Positions 42,384-53,708 of a stretch of DNA of 64,000 nucleotides are shown piece after piece. The notes under the pieces were generated by a model. It was not told the DNA's origin. It saw only the letters and a program-made list of their open reading frames with translations, and ran no database searches. The stretch's first letter is position 1. Each line of letters begins with the position of its first letter. A program made the position numbers and the translations under genes. The DNA is from Pseudomonas sp. WJP1 (GTDB taxonomy: Bacteria; Pseudomonadota; Gammaproteobacteria; Pseudomonadales; Pseudomonadaceae). Where the stretch lies: contig NZ_CP110128.1 in assembly GCF_028471945.1 (NCBI RefSeq), forward strand, positions 1,042,501 through 1,106,500, read 5' to 3'.

Positions 42384-43556
42384 TTAATCGCTGTACCTGT
42401 CTTTTAGGTACCCCGCCACGTGCTCAATTTCCGGGTAAATAGTGGATCTGGTTATGCCTAGAGACTCAAGTTGCTCCAAAATTTTTATCTTGTCGCTTCC
42501 TCGAATAACTATTTTAAATTCTTCGCTTGTCAGTAAGTATTGTTCAGGAACTGTAGCTGGCTTGCCTTTCTCTCCATCTACTCCAAAAAGCAGAAAGGCT
42601 CCATCCTGCTTTATTATCCTCGGATTATCTAGCACTGGTTTAACACAAACTACGGAAGAAATATCGATAGGGTTAACTCTTGCTACAAAGTAAGGCTTCT
42701 CTCGTTGTATCTCTCTAATAAGCTTGATGACATCGTCGTCAGAGTTGAATTCGTCTGCGTTGCGCCCTATGGGGAAACGAGTGTGCTGTGGGAGGCGACC
42801 AATATTGGAAATTAAACTAACTCGATCGCTATCGTAATACCTAATTTCGTTTTTAGGGATTTTAAATACAATAACTTCAGCATCAGTAGTGCCTCCGTCA
42901 GCGCACGAGAAATACAATGCGATTAGTGGGTTTGTTGTAATGTCCAATAAGCGAGTTGGAAGTGCATAATGCTGCATCTTAACTAGGGTGTTAAAGGTCG
43001 GTCCGGAAAGCTGAAAGTCATCTGGGCAGCGTAAAACAAGCTCTTGAAATATTACGTGCTCATTTCTAACCCAGCCAGAGTTTCTATACAAGCTTGGTAG
43101 CAGCTTGTACGAAACATCTCCATGACCTCTAAAAAATACTACTGATCCTGAATCTTGAGGTAGTGATTCAATGGCTGTTATATATGTTCTTACACTACCA
43201 ATTTTTTGCACCGCTTTTGAACTGCCCAATACGTCGACTATAGCGGCTTCGGGGCCTCCGTATTTTCTAACTGATTCAATTCCGCTTTCTAACGAGACAT
43301 TGCTGGAATATAACGGACTTGACCCAAGAATGGCTCCATTAGCGGCCACTAATTGGAAATATGGCTTTCCATTGCTTGATTCTCTTATTCTAAATTTATC
43401 TGCTCTGCTGCAATTAGCCATTGACTGCTGAATAGCGGATTTAGCCGCACTATGTGTCGTAAATTGCTCGCTTATTAAAATTGTTTCGGAGTTTGGCGCT
43501 TTTAAAGCGTAAAAATAATTGCCGCTACTTGATTTATTTATTTCATACTTACCCAT
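42384..43556 (-). CDS. DUF1508 (YegP-like) x2 - FRG domain fusion
   Basis: 390-aa protein. Two YegP/DUF1508 repeats are at residues 1-48 (GKYEINKSSSGNYFYALKAPN) and 54-101 (DKFRIRESSNGKPYFQLVAANG). An FRG domain follows from about 125 on: VVFFRGHGDVSYKLLPSLYR carries the name-giving FRG, and PTRLLDITTNPLIALYFS is the second hallmark. The C-terminal part (about 230-390) belongs to the longer FRG proteins. FRG proteins are of unknown activity and common in defence islands. AT-rich codon use, unlike neighbouring core genes, indicates transfer. The next gene upstream (311 aa) is on the same strand 143 bp away. Confidence 0.83.
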   Translation of the reverse strand: MGKYEINKSSSGNYFYALKAPNSETILISEQFTTHSAAKSAIQQSMANCSRADKFRIRESSNGKPYFQLVAANGAILGSSPLYSSNVSLESGIESVRKYGGPEAAIVDVLGSSKAVQKIGSVRTYITAIESLPQDSGSVVFFRGHGDVSYKLLPSLYRNSGWVRNEHVIFQELVLRCPDDFQLSGPTFNTLVKMQHYALPTRLLDITTNPLIALYFSCADGGTTDAEVIVFKIPKNEIRYYDSDRVSLISNIGRLPQHTRFPIGRNADEFNSDDDVIKLIREIQREKPYFVARVNPIDISSVVCVKPVLDNPRIIKQDGAFLLFGVDGEKGKPATVPEQYLLTSEEFKIVIRGSDKIKILEQLESLGITRSTIYPEIEHVAGYLKDRYSD

Positions 43557-43699
43557 GCGTTTTCCCTGAAAATAAATAGAGCGGGTATTGGTCTGTATTT
43601 AATTTCGCAAAAATTAGGTCCATTCAATAAACATAAAAATTTATAAGGCTTCTTCTGTTTGAGGAAATAGTGTCGGGCTTTTTCTTGAGAGTACAGGTT

Positions 43700-44635
43700 T
43701 TAAGCGTTGATGTAGTCGCCGAATAATTGAGAGTATGATGCGTGGTTTTTTCTGAAATTAATCGCCAAAGGACCAGTTAAAACTAACGGTGATGAGGGTG
43801 TGTGAAGTAGGGAAAAGGTCATGTTGTAAAATAATAAAAACATAAACCAGCAGTGTGCGTACGTAGTTATCGATGCTGCACTGCTTCTGAATGGGGCGAT
43901 AGATTTGGCATGAGCTCGATCATTTCTGAATGCATAGCCTAGACCACTTACTAAAAAGAACAGTATTTCTGATTTTGTAAGTTGAACTACCGTAGAGTGT
44001 AGTGAAACTTTCTCAAGTTTGATAATTCTACGTAACAAAGAAGCACCATTTCGACGATCGCTGGCTTTCTTGTAATCATAGTTTTTCGACAAAAACTCCA
44101 GAATGCTCTGGAGTGAAGTGCTGACAACCGGAGGATTTCCATTTGAAAAAAGCAAACGCTTGGCGTAGCTGGATAATGGATTTTGCTGGCCGGTCGTAAA
44201 GCTATATGGGCCGGATTCACATATTCGCTTCAATAAATACTCACAGGTTTGAAACGGAATTTTGTTAGTCAGTTCAAAAAAAGCATCTGAAATATCTTGG
44301 TCGGATGAGAAGAGTCCATCGACAGCGGGGCAAACAGTGCTTCTCAGCTCATTAGTAAGGTTTCCTTTGCCTCCAATCGCGTGAGATGTCAAATACTCAA
44401 AGCTTCGCCAAATCCAATCGAATGCATGATCTGGTCTAAGCGGTAAACTATCCAGGGCATCCAACATGTAGGATACGCAGACATGTAGGTGTCTGTCGTT
44501 TGTGTCGGGAAGTTTATATGGAAAAAATAATTCTGATAGTTCTGTATTGACAAGCCTTGTCTTAAACTTTTCTTCAGCATCAGACGCCAAGGTCATTGGC
44601 CACAAATTGAATTGATCAATACGGCGCTGTTTCAT
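43700..44635 (-). CDS. uncharacterised protein with HEPN-like R-x4-H motif
   Basis: 311-aa AT-rich gene; no family recognised with confidence. The protein is mostly helical. An R-x4-H sequence, Arg237-NDRA-His242 (AFRNDRAHAKS), lies between helices as in HEPN ribonucleases, followed by a long hydrophobic helical stretch (CWFMFLLFYNMTFSLL). It is upstream of and co-oriented with the DUF1508-FRG gene and could be its partner. Weak points: R-x4-H can occur by chance and no second HEPN feature was verified. Confidence 0.6.
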   Translation of the reverse strand: MKQRRIDQFNLWPMTLASDAEEKFKTRLVNTELSELFFPYKLPDTNDRHLHVCVSYMLDALDSLPLRPDHAFDWIWRSFEYLTSHAIGGKGNLTNELRSTVCPAVDGLFSSDQDISDAFFELTNKIPFQTCEYLLKRICESGPYSFTTGQQNPLSSYAKRLLFSNGNPPVVSTSLQSILEFLSKNYDYKKASDRRNGASLLRRIIKLEKVSLHSTVVQLTKSEILFFLVSGLGYAFRNDRAHAKSIAPFRSSAASITTYAHCWFMFLLFYNMTFSLLHTPSSPLVLTGPLAINFRKNHASYSQLFGDYINA

Positions 44636-44947
44636 GTTCTTGTTTCCCTAAGAGATAAGAAAAGATGACGCGGCATGCATTCGCGGCGCTCACTGAAAAA
44701 ATCAAGTTGCTGAGACGTACACGTATTCATCCTGACTTAGAAAGGATTCCGCCAAAGGGGTGAAAAGCTACCCAATTGCCATCATCCTGTCCACCGGTTG
44801 CTTGTGGCGGAATCGGGTCCGCTAAAAACCAATAGATAGTGAAAAAGTCAAGGGAGGGAGACAGGGGAATAAGGGGGCGATTTATCGTTTAAGACGTTTC
44901 GACACGTCGGAGGGTTTGTCTATCTTCTACTTTAAAGCCTCCCTTTT
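44636..44947. other. AT-rich stretch, no gene seen
   Basis: No supported gene on either strand; marks the end of the accessory island. It probably carries the promoter of the 311-aa gene. No integrase, att repeat or IS end was recognised. Confidence 0.4.
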
Positions 44948-45277
44948 TTATTGAATATCTTTTAAATAGTCCTTCAGAGCAATGATCGGGTCATCAAGCT
45001 GCTCCAGCGTCTGGGCGCTAGCAAAATCCCCCGCCAACCTCCCCAACTCCCGCCCCAATGGCTTCCCCACACCCCCAACAGCCTCCAACGCCAACCCCAT
45101 ACACTCACCCACCTTCACCTGAATCCCCTCAACATCCCCCCGCCGCACCAGCAACTCAAACACATCCCGCTGGTAATCACCCATCACCAGATCATCCCGC
45201 AAAATCGGGCTTGAACCTTCCGATTCGTAAGCCAGCTTGAGGGAGAAGAGGGCGACGGTTTCCAGTTGTGATTCCAT
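44948..45277 (-). CDS. hypothetical protein
   Basis: 109-aa acidic helical protein (MESQLETVALFSLKLAYESEG, RDDLVMGDYQRDVFELLVRRGDVEG). No membrane segment or catalytic motif. The GC content and codon use match the core genome, unlike the adjacent island, so it is probably a resident Pseudomonas gene. Family not recognised. Located between the island and the tRNA-Leu gene. Confidence 0.65.
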   Translation of the reverse strand: MESQLETVALFSLKLAYESEGSSPILRDDLVMGDYQRDVFELLVRRGDVEGIQVKVGECMGLALEAVGGVGKPLGRELGRLAGDFASAQTLEQLDDPIIALKDYLKDIQ

Positions 45278-45419
45278 GGGAGAGTCCTTGTGAAATGTTC
45301 TTCCGGCGTGAAGAGCAGAAGAGAAGCAAGATCAAAAGATCGCAGCCTTCGGCAGCTCCTACACGTCAGCGCGGTGTCAGGGCGTTGGCGGTGGGGTGTC
45401 GGGGGCTTTTCTTTAGGCG

Positions 45420-45448
45420 AAAAAAAAGGCCTTGCTAAGCAAGACCTT
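45420..45448 (-). terminator. rho-independent terminator of tRNA-Leu
   Basis: On the minus strand AAGGTCTTGC-TTA-GCAAGGCCTT forms a 10-bp stem (one G-T) followed by seven or more T, ten bases after the tRNA 3' end. Confidence 0.85.
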
Positions 45449-45457
45449 TCTTAATTT

Positions 45458-45542
45458 TGGTGCCCCGAGGGAGACTCGAACTCCCACTCCTTTCGAAAAC
45501 GGATTTTGAATCCGCCGCGTCTACCAATTCCGCCATCAGGGC
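45458..45542 (-). tRNA. tRNA-Leu (CAA)
   Basis: Minus-strand 85-nt class II tRNA including encoded CCA. Acceptor stem GCCCTGA / TCGGGGC, D-arm GGTAGACGC, anticodon loop TTCAAAA with CAA flanked by stem GCGGA / TCCGT, long variable arm, T-arm GGTTCGA-like GAGTTCGAGTCTC. The leucine identity comes from the CAA anticodon and the long variable arm. It precedes queA divergently. Confidence 0.95.
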
Positions 45543-45647
45543 AATGGCCGCGGAGTATAGAGATGAGATAACCGTCGGTCAATCAGGTACATGGAGAATT
45601 TTTGATATTTCCGCTAGACTTCCCGGCCCTGCTAGACGAACCCCATC

Positions 45648-47827
<2,180 letters not shown>

Positions 47828-47870
47828 GTTTTCTGACCCCAAGATTCAACATTTGCAACTGGAGTGCTAA

Positions 47871-48206
47871 ATGAGCTTTTTTATCTCTAATGCCATGGCA
47901 GACGCTGCAGCACCTGCTGCAGCCCCGATGGGCGGCGGCTTTGAGTGGATTTTCCTGGTCGGCTTCCTGGTCATCTTCTACCTGATGATCTGGCGTCCAC
48001 AGGCCAAGCGCGCCAAAGAGCAGAAAAACCTGCTGAGCAGCCTGCAGAAAGGTGACGAAGTCGTGACCACCGGCGGCATCGCCGGCAAGATCACCAAAGT
48101 GGCCGACGATTTCGTGGTCCTGGAAGTTTCCGACACCGTCGAAATGAAATTCCAGAAAGGCGCCATCGCCGCCACGCTGCCAAAAGGCACGCTCAAAGCG
48201 ATCTAA
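47871..48206 (+). CDS. yajC: preprotein translocase subunit YajC
   Basis: 111-aa single-pass membrane protein: short periplasmic N-terminus (FISNAMADAAAPAAAP), helix at about residues 25-43 (WIFLVGFLVIFYLMIW), then RPQAKRAKEQKN and the cytoplasmic barrel domain (GDEVVTTGGIAGKI). Associates with SecDF. Gene order tgt-yajC-secD-secF is standard. Confidence 0.96.
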   Translation: MSFFISNAMADAAAPAAAPMGGGFEWIFLVGFLVIFYLMIWRPQAKRAKEQKNLLSSLQKGDEVVTTGGIAGKITKVADDFVVLEVSDTVEMKFQKGAIAATLPKGTLKAI

Positions 48207-48269
48207 GTTTCAACTTCTACTCAATCGACGGGGCGCGCAAGGCGCCCCGCGTCATAAGCGGGCGGCGTG

Positions 48270-50138
48270 ATGCTGAACAAATACCCTCTGTGGAAATACA
48301 TTCTGATCCTGGCGGTGCTGGCGATCGGTCTGATTTATTCCGCTCCCAATCTTTATCCTGATGACCCGGCCATCCAGGTCAGCGGTGCAAGCACTGCACT
48401 GCAGGTCAATCAGGCTGATCTGGACCGTGTGAGCGCTGCGCTCAAGGAATCCGGGATCAACGTCAAGGCTGCCACCCTGGCTGCCAACGGCAAGGGCGGC
48501 TTGATTCGCCTGACCAAGGCTGAAGACCAGCTGCCGGCCAAAGACGTCGTGCGCAAGGCATTGGGTGATGACTACGTCGTTGCACTGAACCTGGCACAAA
48601 CCACCCCGCAATGGCTGCGCAGCCTGGGCGCGCACCCGATGAAGCTGGGCCTGGACTTGTCCGGTGGTGTGCACTTCCTGCTGGAAGTGGACATGGATAA
48701 AGCCCTCGACGCACGCTTGAAAGTGTACGAAGGCGATGTAAAGAGCCTGTTGCGTAAAGAGAAACTGCGCTATCGCAGCCTGCCGCAACTGGGTGGTGCC
48801 ATTCAGCTGGGCTTCTCCGATGAAGACAGCCGTGAACAGGCCCGTACGATCATCCGCAAGAACTTCAACGATTTCGACATTGTTCCGGCCGACCTCAATG
48901 GCCAACCGGTGCTGCGTCTGGCGATGACCCCGGCCAAGCTGGCGGAAATCCGCGAATACTCCATCAAGCAGAACTTGACCACGGTACGTAACCGCGTCAA
49001 CGAGCTGGGTGTTGCTGAACCGATCGTCCAGCGTCAGGGCGCCAACCGCATCGTGGTTGAGCTGCCGGGCGTGCAGGACACTGCCGAAGCCAAGCGTATC
49101 CTCGGCAAGACGGCCAACCTGGAATTCCGTCTGGCCGCTGAGCCGGGTGCTTCGAAAGCCACTTCCGAATCCTTCGAGTTCCGTGAGGGCAATCGTCCTG
49201 CTGCGCTGATCGAGCGTGGCCTGATCATCACCGGTGACCAGGTAACCGACGCCAAGGCTGGTTTCGGCGAGCACGGTACGCCAGAAGTGAACATCCGCCT
49301 GGATGGCCATGGTGGCGAGCTGATGAGCCGCGCGACCCGTTCGAACGTCGGTCGCAGCATGGCGGTGATCTTCATCGAGCAGCGTCCGGTCACCACTTAC
49401 ACCAAGCAAGTGGTCGATGGCGTCGAGAAAGACGTGGCGGTGCAGTCGTTCAAGGAAGAGAAGAAAATCATCAGCCTGGCGACCATCCAGTCGCCGCTGG
49501 GTGCGCAATTCCGTATCACCGGCCTGAACGGCCAGGGCGAGTCGTCCGAACTGGCACTGCTGCTGCGTGCCGGTGGCCTGGCTGCGCCGATGTACTTTGC
49601 TGAAGAACGCACCATTGGCCCGAGCCTGGGTGCCGACAACATCACCAAGGGTATCGATGCCTCGCTGTGGGGCATGCTGTTCGTCTCGCTGTTCATCATC
49701 GCCATCTACCGCTTCTTCGGCATCATCGCCACCGTCGCACTGGCGGTGAACATGGTGATGCTGCTGGCCCTGATGTCGCTGCTGGGTGCAACGCTGACCC
49801 TGCCGGGTATCGCCGGTATCGTGTTGACCATGGGCATGGCGGTCGACGCCAACGTGCTGATCTTCTCGCGGATTCGTGAAGAGATCGCCGCGGGCATGAC
49901 CGTGCAGCGCGCCATCAACGAAGGCTTCGGCCGGGCATTCACCGCGATTCTCGACGCCAACCTGACCACGTTGCTGGTCGGCGGCATCCTGTTTGCCATG
50001 GGCACAGGGCCCGTCAAAGGCTTCGCAGTGACCATGTCCCTCGGGATCTTTACCTCGATGTTCACGGCCATCATGGTGACCCGCGCGATGGTCAACCTGA
50101 TCTTCGGCGGACGTGACTTCAAGAAGTTGTGGATTTAA
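48270..50138 (+). CDS. secD: protein translocase subunit SecD
   Basis: 622-aa RND-type subunit that uses proton motive force to complete protein export. ATG 48270 is preferred to GTG 48267. N-terminal helix (WKYILILAVLAIGLIYSAPNLYPDD), a large periplasmic domain with DLSGGVHFLLEVD, then the transmembrane part with TIGPSLGADNI, GMAVDANVLIFSRIREE and the C-terminal GPVKGFAVTMSLGI. Followed after 9 bp by secF. Confidence 0.96.
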   Translation: MLNKYPLWKYILILAVLAIGLIYSAPNLYPDDPAIQVSGASTALQVNQADLDRVSAALKESGINVKAATLAANGKGGLIRLTKAEDQLPAKDVVRKALGDDYVVALNLAQTTPQWLRSLGAHPMKLGLDLSGGVHFLLEVDMDKALDARLKVYEGDVKSLLRKEKLRYRSLPQLGGAIQLGFSDEDSREQARTIIRKNFNDFDIVPADLNGQPVLRLAMTPAKLAEIREYSIKQNLTTVRNRVNELGVAEPIVQRQGANRIVVELPGVQDTAEAKRILGKTANLEFRLAAEPGASKATSESFEFREGNRPAALIERGLIITGDQVTDAKAGFGEHGTPEVNIRLDGHGGELMSRATRSNVGRSMAVIFIEQRPVTTYTKQVVDGVEKDVAVQSFKEEKKIISLATIQSPLGAQFRITGLNGQGESSELALLLRAGGLAAPMYFAEERTIGPSLGADNITKGIDASLWGMLFVSLFIIAIYRFFGIIATVALAVNMVMLLALMSLLGATLTLPGIAGIVLTMGMAVDANVLIFSRIREEIAAGMTVQRAINEGFGRAFTAILDANLTTLLVGGILFAMGTGPVKGFAVTMSLGIFTSMFTAIMVTRAMVNLIFGGRDFKKLWI

Positions 50139-50147
50139 GGGGCTGCC

Positions 50148-51062
50148 ATGTTACGTACAATCAACTTCATGGGCGTTCGCAACTTTGCGTTCGGCGTCAC
50201 ATTGTTCCTTACCGTGCTGGCCTTGTTCAGCGTCGCCACCAAGGGCATGAACTGGGGCCTGGACTTCACCGGCGGTACGCTCATCGAGCTGACCTACGAG
50301 CGTCCGGCCGATGTCACCAAGGTGCGTGAACAACTGGTTACCGCCGGTTATCACGAAGCCATCGTGCAGAACTTCGGTGCTACTACCGATCTGCTGGTGC
50401 GTATGCCTGGTGAAGACCCGCAACTGGGTCACCAGGTGGCTGAAGCGCTGCAGAAAGTCGGCGGCGAAAACCCGGCGACGGTCAAGCGCGTCGAGTTCGT
50501 CGGCCCGCAGGTGGGTGAAGAACTGCGCGACCAGGGCGGCCTCGGCATGCTGATGGCGCTGGGCGGCATCCTGATCTACCTGGCGTTCCGCTTTCAGTGG
50601 AAGTTTGCGGTCGGTGCGATCGTTTCCCTGATCCACGACGTGATCGTGACCATCGGTATCCTGTCGTTCTTCCAGATCACCTTCGACCTGACGGTGCTGG
50701 CGGCGGTACTGGCGATCATCGGTTACTCGCTCAACGACACCATCGTGGTATTCGACCGGGTTCGTGAGAACTTCCGGGTGCTGCGCAAGGCCAGCCTGAT
50801 CGAGAACATCAACATCTCGACCACGCAAACCCTGCTGCGCACCATGGCCACCTCGATCTCCACCTTGCTGGCGATCGCGGCCCTGTTGTTCTTCGGTGGC
50901 GACAACCTGTTTGGCTTCTCCATCGCCCTGTTCATCGGTGTTCTGGCGGGTACCTACTCGTCGATCTACATCGCCAACGTGGTGCTGATCTGGCTGAACC
51001 TGAGCTCTGAAGACCTGATTCCTGCGGCCAACACCGAGAAGGAAGTCGACGACCGTCCTTGA
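50148..51062 (+). CDS. secF: protein translocase subunit SecF
   Basis: 304-aa partner of SecD. GLDFTGGTLIELTYE opens the periplasmic domain. The transmembrane signatures GYSLNDTIVVFDRVREN and ISTTQTLLRTMATS are complete. A clear intrinsic terminator follows at 51090-51122, ending the queA-tgt-yajC-secD-secF run. Confidence 0.96.
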   Translation: MLRTINFMGVRNFAFGVTLFLTVLALFSVATKGMNWGLDFTGGTLIELTYERPADVTKVREQLVTAGYHEAIVQNFGATTDLLVRMPGEDPQLGHQVAEALQKVGGENPATVKRVEFVGPQVGEELRDQGGLGMLMALGGILIYLAFRFQWKFAVGAIVSLIHDVIVTIGILSFFQITFDLTVLAAVLAIIGYSLNDTIVVFDRVRENFRVLRKASLIENINISTTQTLLRTMATSISTLLAIAALLFFGGDNLFGFSIALFIGVLAGTYSSIYIANVVLIWLNLSSEDLIPAANTEKEVDDRP

Positions 51063-51089
51063 GTGAAGCTTCTTCCAGGGATGCAGTCC

Positions 51090-51122
51090 AAAAAGGCGCG
51101 AGTTGAACTCGCGCCTTTTTTT
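51090..51122 (+). terminator. rho-independent terminator after secF
   Basis: Long stem AAAAAGGCGCGAGTT / AACTCGCGCC followed by eight T; ends the secDF transcript. Confidence 0.9.
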
Positions 51123-51180
51123 ATGCTCCAAGGCTAGGAGAAGCGCGGGTTATCCCGCACGTGATGGTAAGGAGGTTCAT

Positions 51181-51732
51181 GTGAACAAGTCGATGCTGGT
51201 TGGTGCTGTACTGGGTGCTGTCGGTGTGACTGCCGGCGGTGCTGTGGCCACCTACAGCCTGGTTAAAGATAACGGCCCTGAGTATGCTCAAGTGCTCGCC
51301 GTTGAACCGATCAAGACTCAAATCAAGACTCCACGTGAAGTGTGCAAGGATGTAGCGGTCACCCGGCAAGCGCCGGTCAAAGATCAACACCAGATCGCTG
51401 GTACGGTGGTAGGTGCGCTGGCGGGTGGTTTGCTGGGTAACCAGATCGGCGGCGGCACCGGCAAGAAGATTGCCACGGTTGCAGGCGCTGTCGGTGGTGG
51501 TTATGCCGGTAACAAGGTTCAGGAAGGCATGCAGGAGCGTGACACCTACACCACGACCCAGACCCGTTGTAATACGGTGAATGACATCAGTGACAAGGTA
51601 GTGGGTTACGACGTGCGTTATTCGCTGGATGGCAAGGAAGGCAAGGTGCGCATGGATCGCGATCCGGGGAACCAGATCCCTGTGGATAAAGAGGGCAAGT
51701 TGATCTTGTCGGAGAATCAGCAGGCGCATTGA
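51181..51732 (+). CDS. glycine-zipper 2TM-domain envelope protein
   Basis: 183-aa protein starting at GTG 51181, with a strong SD (TAAGGAGGT at 51168-51176). N-terminal signal/anchor (MLVGAVLGAVGVTAGGAVATYSL). The middle carries the Rick_17kDa/glycine-zipper motif (GTVVGALAGGLLGNQIGGGTGK, AGAVGGGYAGNKVQEGMQ), then a C-terminal beta region beginning YTTTQTRCNTV. Probably an outer-membrane or periplasmic protein of unknown role. A hairpin terminator follows. Confidence 0.85.
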   Translation: MNKSMLVGAVLGAVGVTAGGAVATYSLVKDNGPEYAQVLAVEPIKTQIKTPREVCKDVAVTRQAPVKDQHQIAGTVVGALAGGLLGNQIGGGTGKKIATVAGAVGGGYAGNKVQEGMQERDTYTTTQTRCNTVNDISDKVVGYDVRYSLDGKEGKVRMDRDPGNQIPVDKEGKLILSENQQAH

Positions 51733-51756
51733 TCCGCTGAAGTCAGATTGAAAAAG

Positions 51757-51781
51757 AAGCACCCTGCGGGGTGCTTTTTTA
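51757..51781 (+). terminator. rho-independent terminator
   Basis: AGCACCC-TGC-GGGGTGCT stem followed by six T, after the glycine-zipper gene. Confidence 0.85.
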
Positions 51782-51810
51782 TGCCCGCGATTTCCGCATC
51801 ACCACCAACC

Positions 51811-51905
51811 CCTGTAGGAGTGAGCCTGCTCGCGATAGCGGTCCGTCATCCAAAATAAATGCTGGCTGATACACCGCAATCGCGAGCAGGCTCGCTCCTA
51901 CAGGG
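51811..51905. repeat. REPIN
   Basis: CCTGTAGGAGTGAGCCTGCTCGCGAT / ATCGCGAGCAGGCTCGCTCCTACAGG arms around a centre with GCTGGCTGATACACC; same subtype as 22024-22113. Confidence 0.92.
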
Positions 51906-51926
51906 GGCTGTGGTGAATTCCAGGCA

Positions 51927-51955
51927 TAAAAAAAGCACCCCGAAGGGTGCTTTTT
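51927..51955. terminator. bidirectional terminator between the REPIN and suhB
   Basis: AAAAAAAGCACCC-CGAA-GGGTGCTTTTT; the A-run makes it effective for suhB on the minus strand, the T-run for the plus strand. Confidence 0.85.
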
Positions 51956-51971
51956 CTGTCGCTTGGGGCGC

Positions 51972-52790
51972 TTAGCGCTTCAGCGAGGCTGGCAGGTGCG
52001 GCTGGATGGCCGTCAGGACTGCCTTGAAGCATTTGGTGTTGCCGGCAACGACGTGGCCTTTTTCAAGGAAGTCGTGACCGCCGGTGAAGTCGCTCACCAG
52101 GCCGCCTGCTTCCTGGATCAGCAGGGCGCCTGCCGCCATGTCCCACTCGGACAGGCCCGACTCCCAGAAGGCGTCGAAACGGCCAGCGGCCACATAGGCC
52201 AGGTCCAGGCTCGCCGAGCCTGCGCGACGGATGCCGGCAGTCTGGCCTACCAGGGCGCGGAACATGCCCAGGTAGTTGTCGAGGTTGTCCATCTGGTCAT
52301 CACGGAACGGGAAGCCGGTGCCCAGCAGGGCGCCGTCCAGGCTGGTGCGACCGCTGACGCGCAGGCGACGGCCGTTCAGTTGGGCGCCGCGACCACGGCT
52401 GGCGGTGAATTCTTCCTGGCGAACCGGGTCCAGGACAACAGCGTGCTCCAGGCGACCGCGGTATTTGCAGGCGATGCTGACAGCGAAGTGAGGAATGCCG
52501 CGCAGGAAGTTGGTGGTGCCGTCCAGCGGATCGATGATCCACAGGTACTCTTCGCCTTCGATGCCGGAGCCGGCGTGCATGCCGGTCTCTTCACCCAAGA
52601 TCGAGTGATTCGGGTACGCCTTGCGCAGCGCGTCGATGATTTTCTGTTCAGCGGCGCGGTCCACCTCGGATACGTAATCCTTGGCGTCTTTTTCGTCGAC
52701 CTTGATGGTATCCAGGCGCTCGATGGAGCGGAAGATCAATTCACTGGCGCTGCGGGCGGCGCGCAGCGCGATATTCAGCATGGGCTGCAT
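51972..52790 (-). CDS. suhB: inositol monophosphatase family protein SuhB
   Basis: 272-aa Mg-dependent phosphatase. Metal-site blocks: GEETG, the signature DPLDGTTNF and the late WDMAAGALLIQEAGG. Starts MQPMLNIALRAARSA. Besides phosphatase activity, SuhB is an rRNA transcription antitermination factor in enterobacteria and affects virulence in P. aeruginosa. Divergent from trmJ. Confidence 0.95.
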   Translation of the reverse strand: MQPMLNIALRAARSASELIFRSIERLDTIKVDEKDAKDYVSEVDRAAEQKIIDALRKAYPNHSILGEETGMHAGSGIEGEEYLWIIDPLDGTTNFLRGIPHFAVSIACKYRGRLEHAVVLDPVRQEEFTASRGRGAQLNGRRLRVSGRTSLDGALLGTGFPFRDDQMDNLDNYLGMFRALVGQTAGIRRAGSASLDLAYVAAGRFDAFWESGLSEWDMAAGALLIQEAGGLVSDFTGGHDFLEKGHVVAGNTKCFKAVLTAIQPHLPASLKR

Positions 52791-52935
52791 GGATGTGTCA
52801 CCTAAGGTTGTTAAAGAAAGCCGGGCATTCTATCAGAAAGTTTCTACAGGAGAAGGACGACGTTCGCTTTCATGGCTTAACGGTAGTGAGCGCTGTAAGA
52901 TTCTGCTCCCGATAATGTGTTCGAGAGCGCCTCCC

Positions 52936-53706
52936 TTGCTGCAAAACATTCGTGTCGTCCTGGTCAATACCAGCCATCCGGGCAATATCGGCGGGACCGC
53001 GCGCGCCATGAAAAACATGGGGCTGTCGCGCCTGGTGCTGGTCGAACCACGCCTGTTCCCGCACCACGAGGCCGATGCCCGCGCTTCCGGTGCCGGTGAC
53101 ATCCTTGAAAAGGCGCAAGTCGTCGCCACCTTGGAAGATGCCCTGGTCGGTTGCAATCTGGTGCTCGGCACCAGTGCCCGCGACCGGCGTATTCCCTGGC
53201 CGCTGCTCGATCCGCGCGAATGCGGGAGCAAAGTGGTCGAGGAAGCCGGGCAGGGCGCCGAGATCGCCCTGGTGTTCGGTCGTGAAGATTCCGGCCTGAC
53301 CAATGACGAGCTGCAGCGATGTCATTATCACGTGCACATTCCATCAGACCCTGAGTTCAGTTCGCTGAACCTTGGGGCGGCGGTGCAGGTGTTGAGTTAT
53401 GAAGTGCGCATGGCCTGGCTGGCCGCCCAAGGCCAGCCAACCAAGGTCGAGAAGGAAGAAGTGGCATCGGTCAAAAGCGCTGAGCTGGCGACCATGGATG
53501 AGCTGGAGCGATTCTATGAGCACCTGGAGCAAACCCTGGTGGCCATCGAATTCCTCGACCCGGAAAAGCCACGGCACTTGATGGCGCGCCTGCGCCGGTT
53601 GTACGGACGCAGCTCGGTCAGCCGGGCGGAAATGAATATTTTGCGTGGCATCCTCACGGAAACCCAGAAAGCGGCCCGTGGTGAGCTTCTTAAGCGGAAG
53701 GATTAA
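52936..53706 (+). CDS. trmJ: tRNA (cytidine/uridine-2'-O-)-methyltransferase TrmJ
   Basis: 256-aa SPOUT methyltransferase modifying position 32 of tRNAs. TTG 52936 gives [30 protein letters not shown], matching the usual TrmJ N-terminus; ATG 52915 (MCSRAPPLL...) is in frame and adds seven residues. SAM-knot motifs: FGREDSGL and [14 protein letters not shown]. Ends in an overlap with the cysE start region, so it is co-transcribed with cysE. Confidence 0.94.
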   Translation: MLQNIRVVLVNTSHPGNIGGTARAMKNMGLSRLVLVEPRLFPHHEADARASGAGDILEKAQVVATLEDALVGCNLVLGTSARDRRIPWPLLDPRECGSKVVEEAGQGAEIALVFGREDSGLTNDELQRCHYHVHIPSDPEFSSLNLGAAVQVLSYEVRMAWLAAQGQPTKVEKEEVASVKSAELATMDELERFYEHLEQTLVAIEFLDPEKPRHLMARLRRLYGRSSVSRAEMNILRGILTETQKAARGELLKRKD

Positions 53707-53708
53707 TG

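Noticed and set aside
44636..45457. tRNA-Leu as integration site of the island
   Set aside because: The tRNA is near the island edge, but no integrase and no repeat of the tRNA 3' end were found on the far side.
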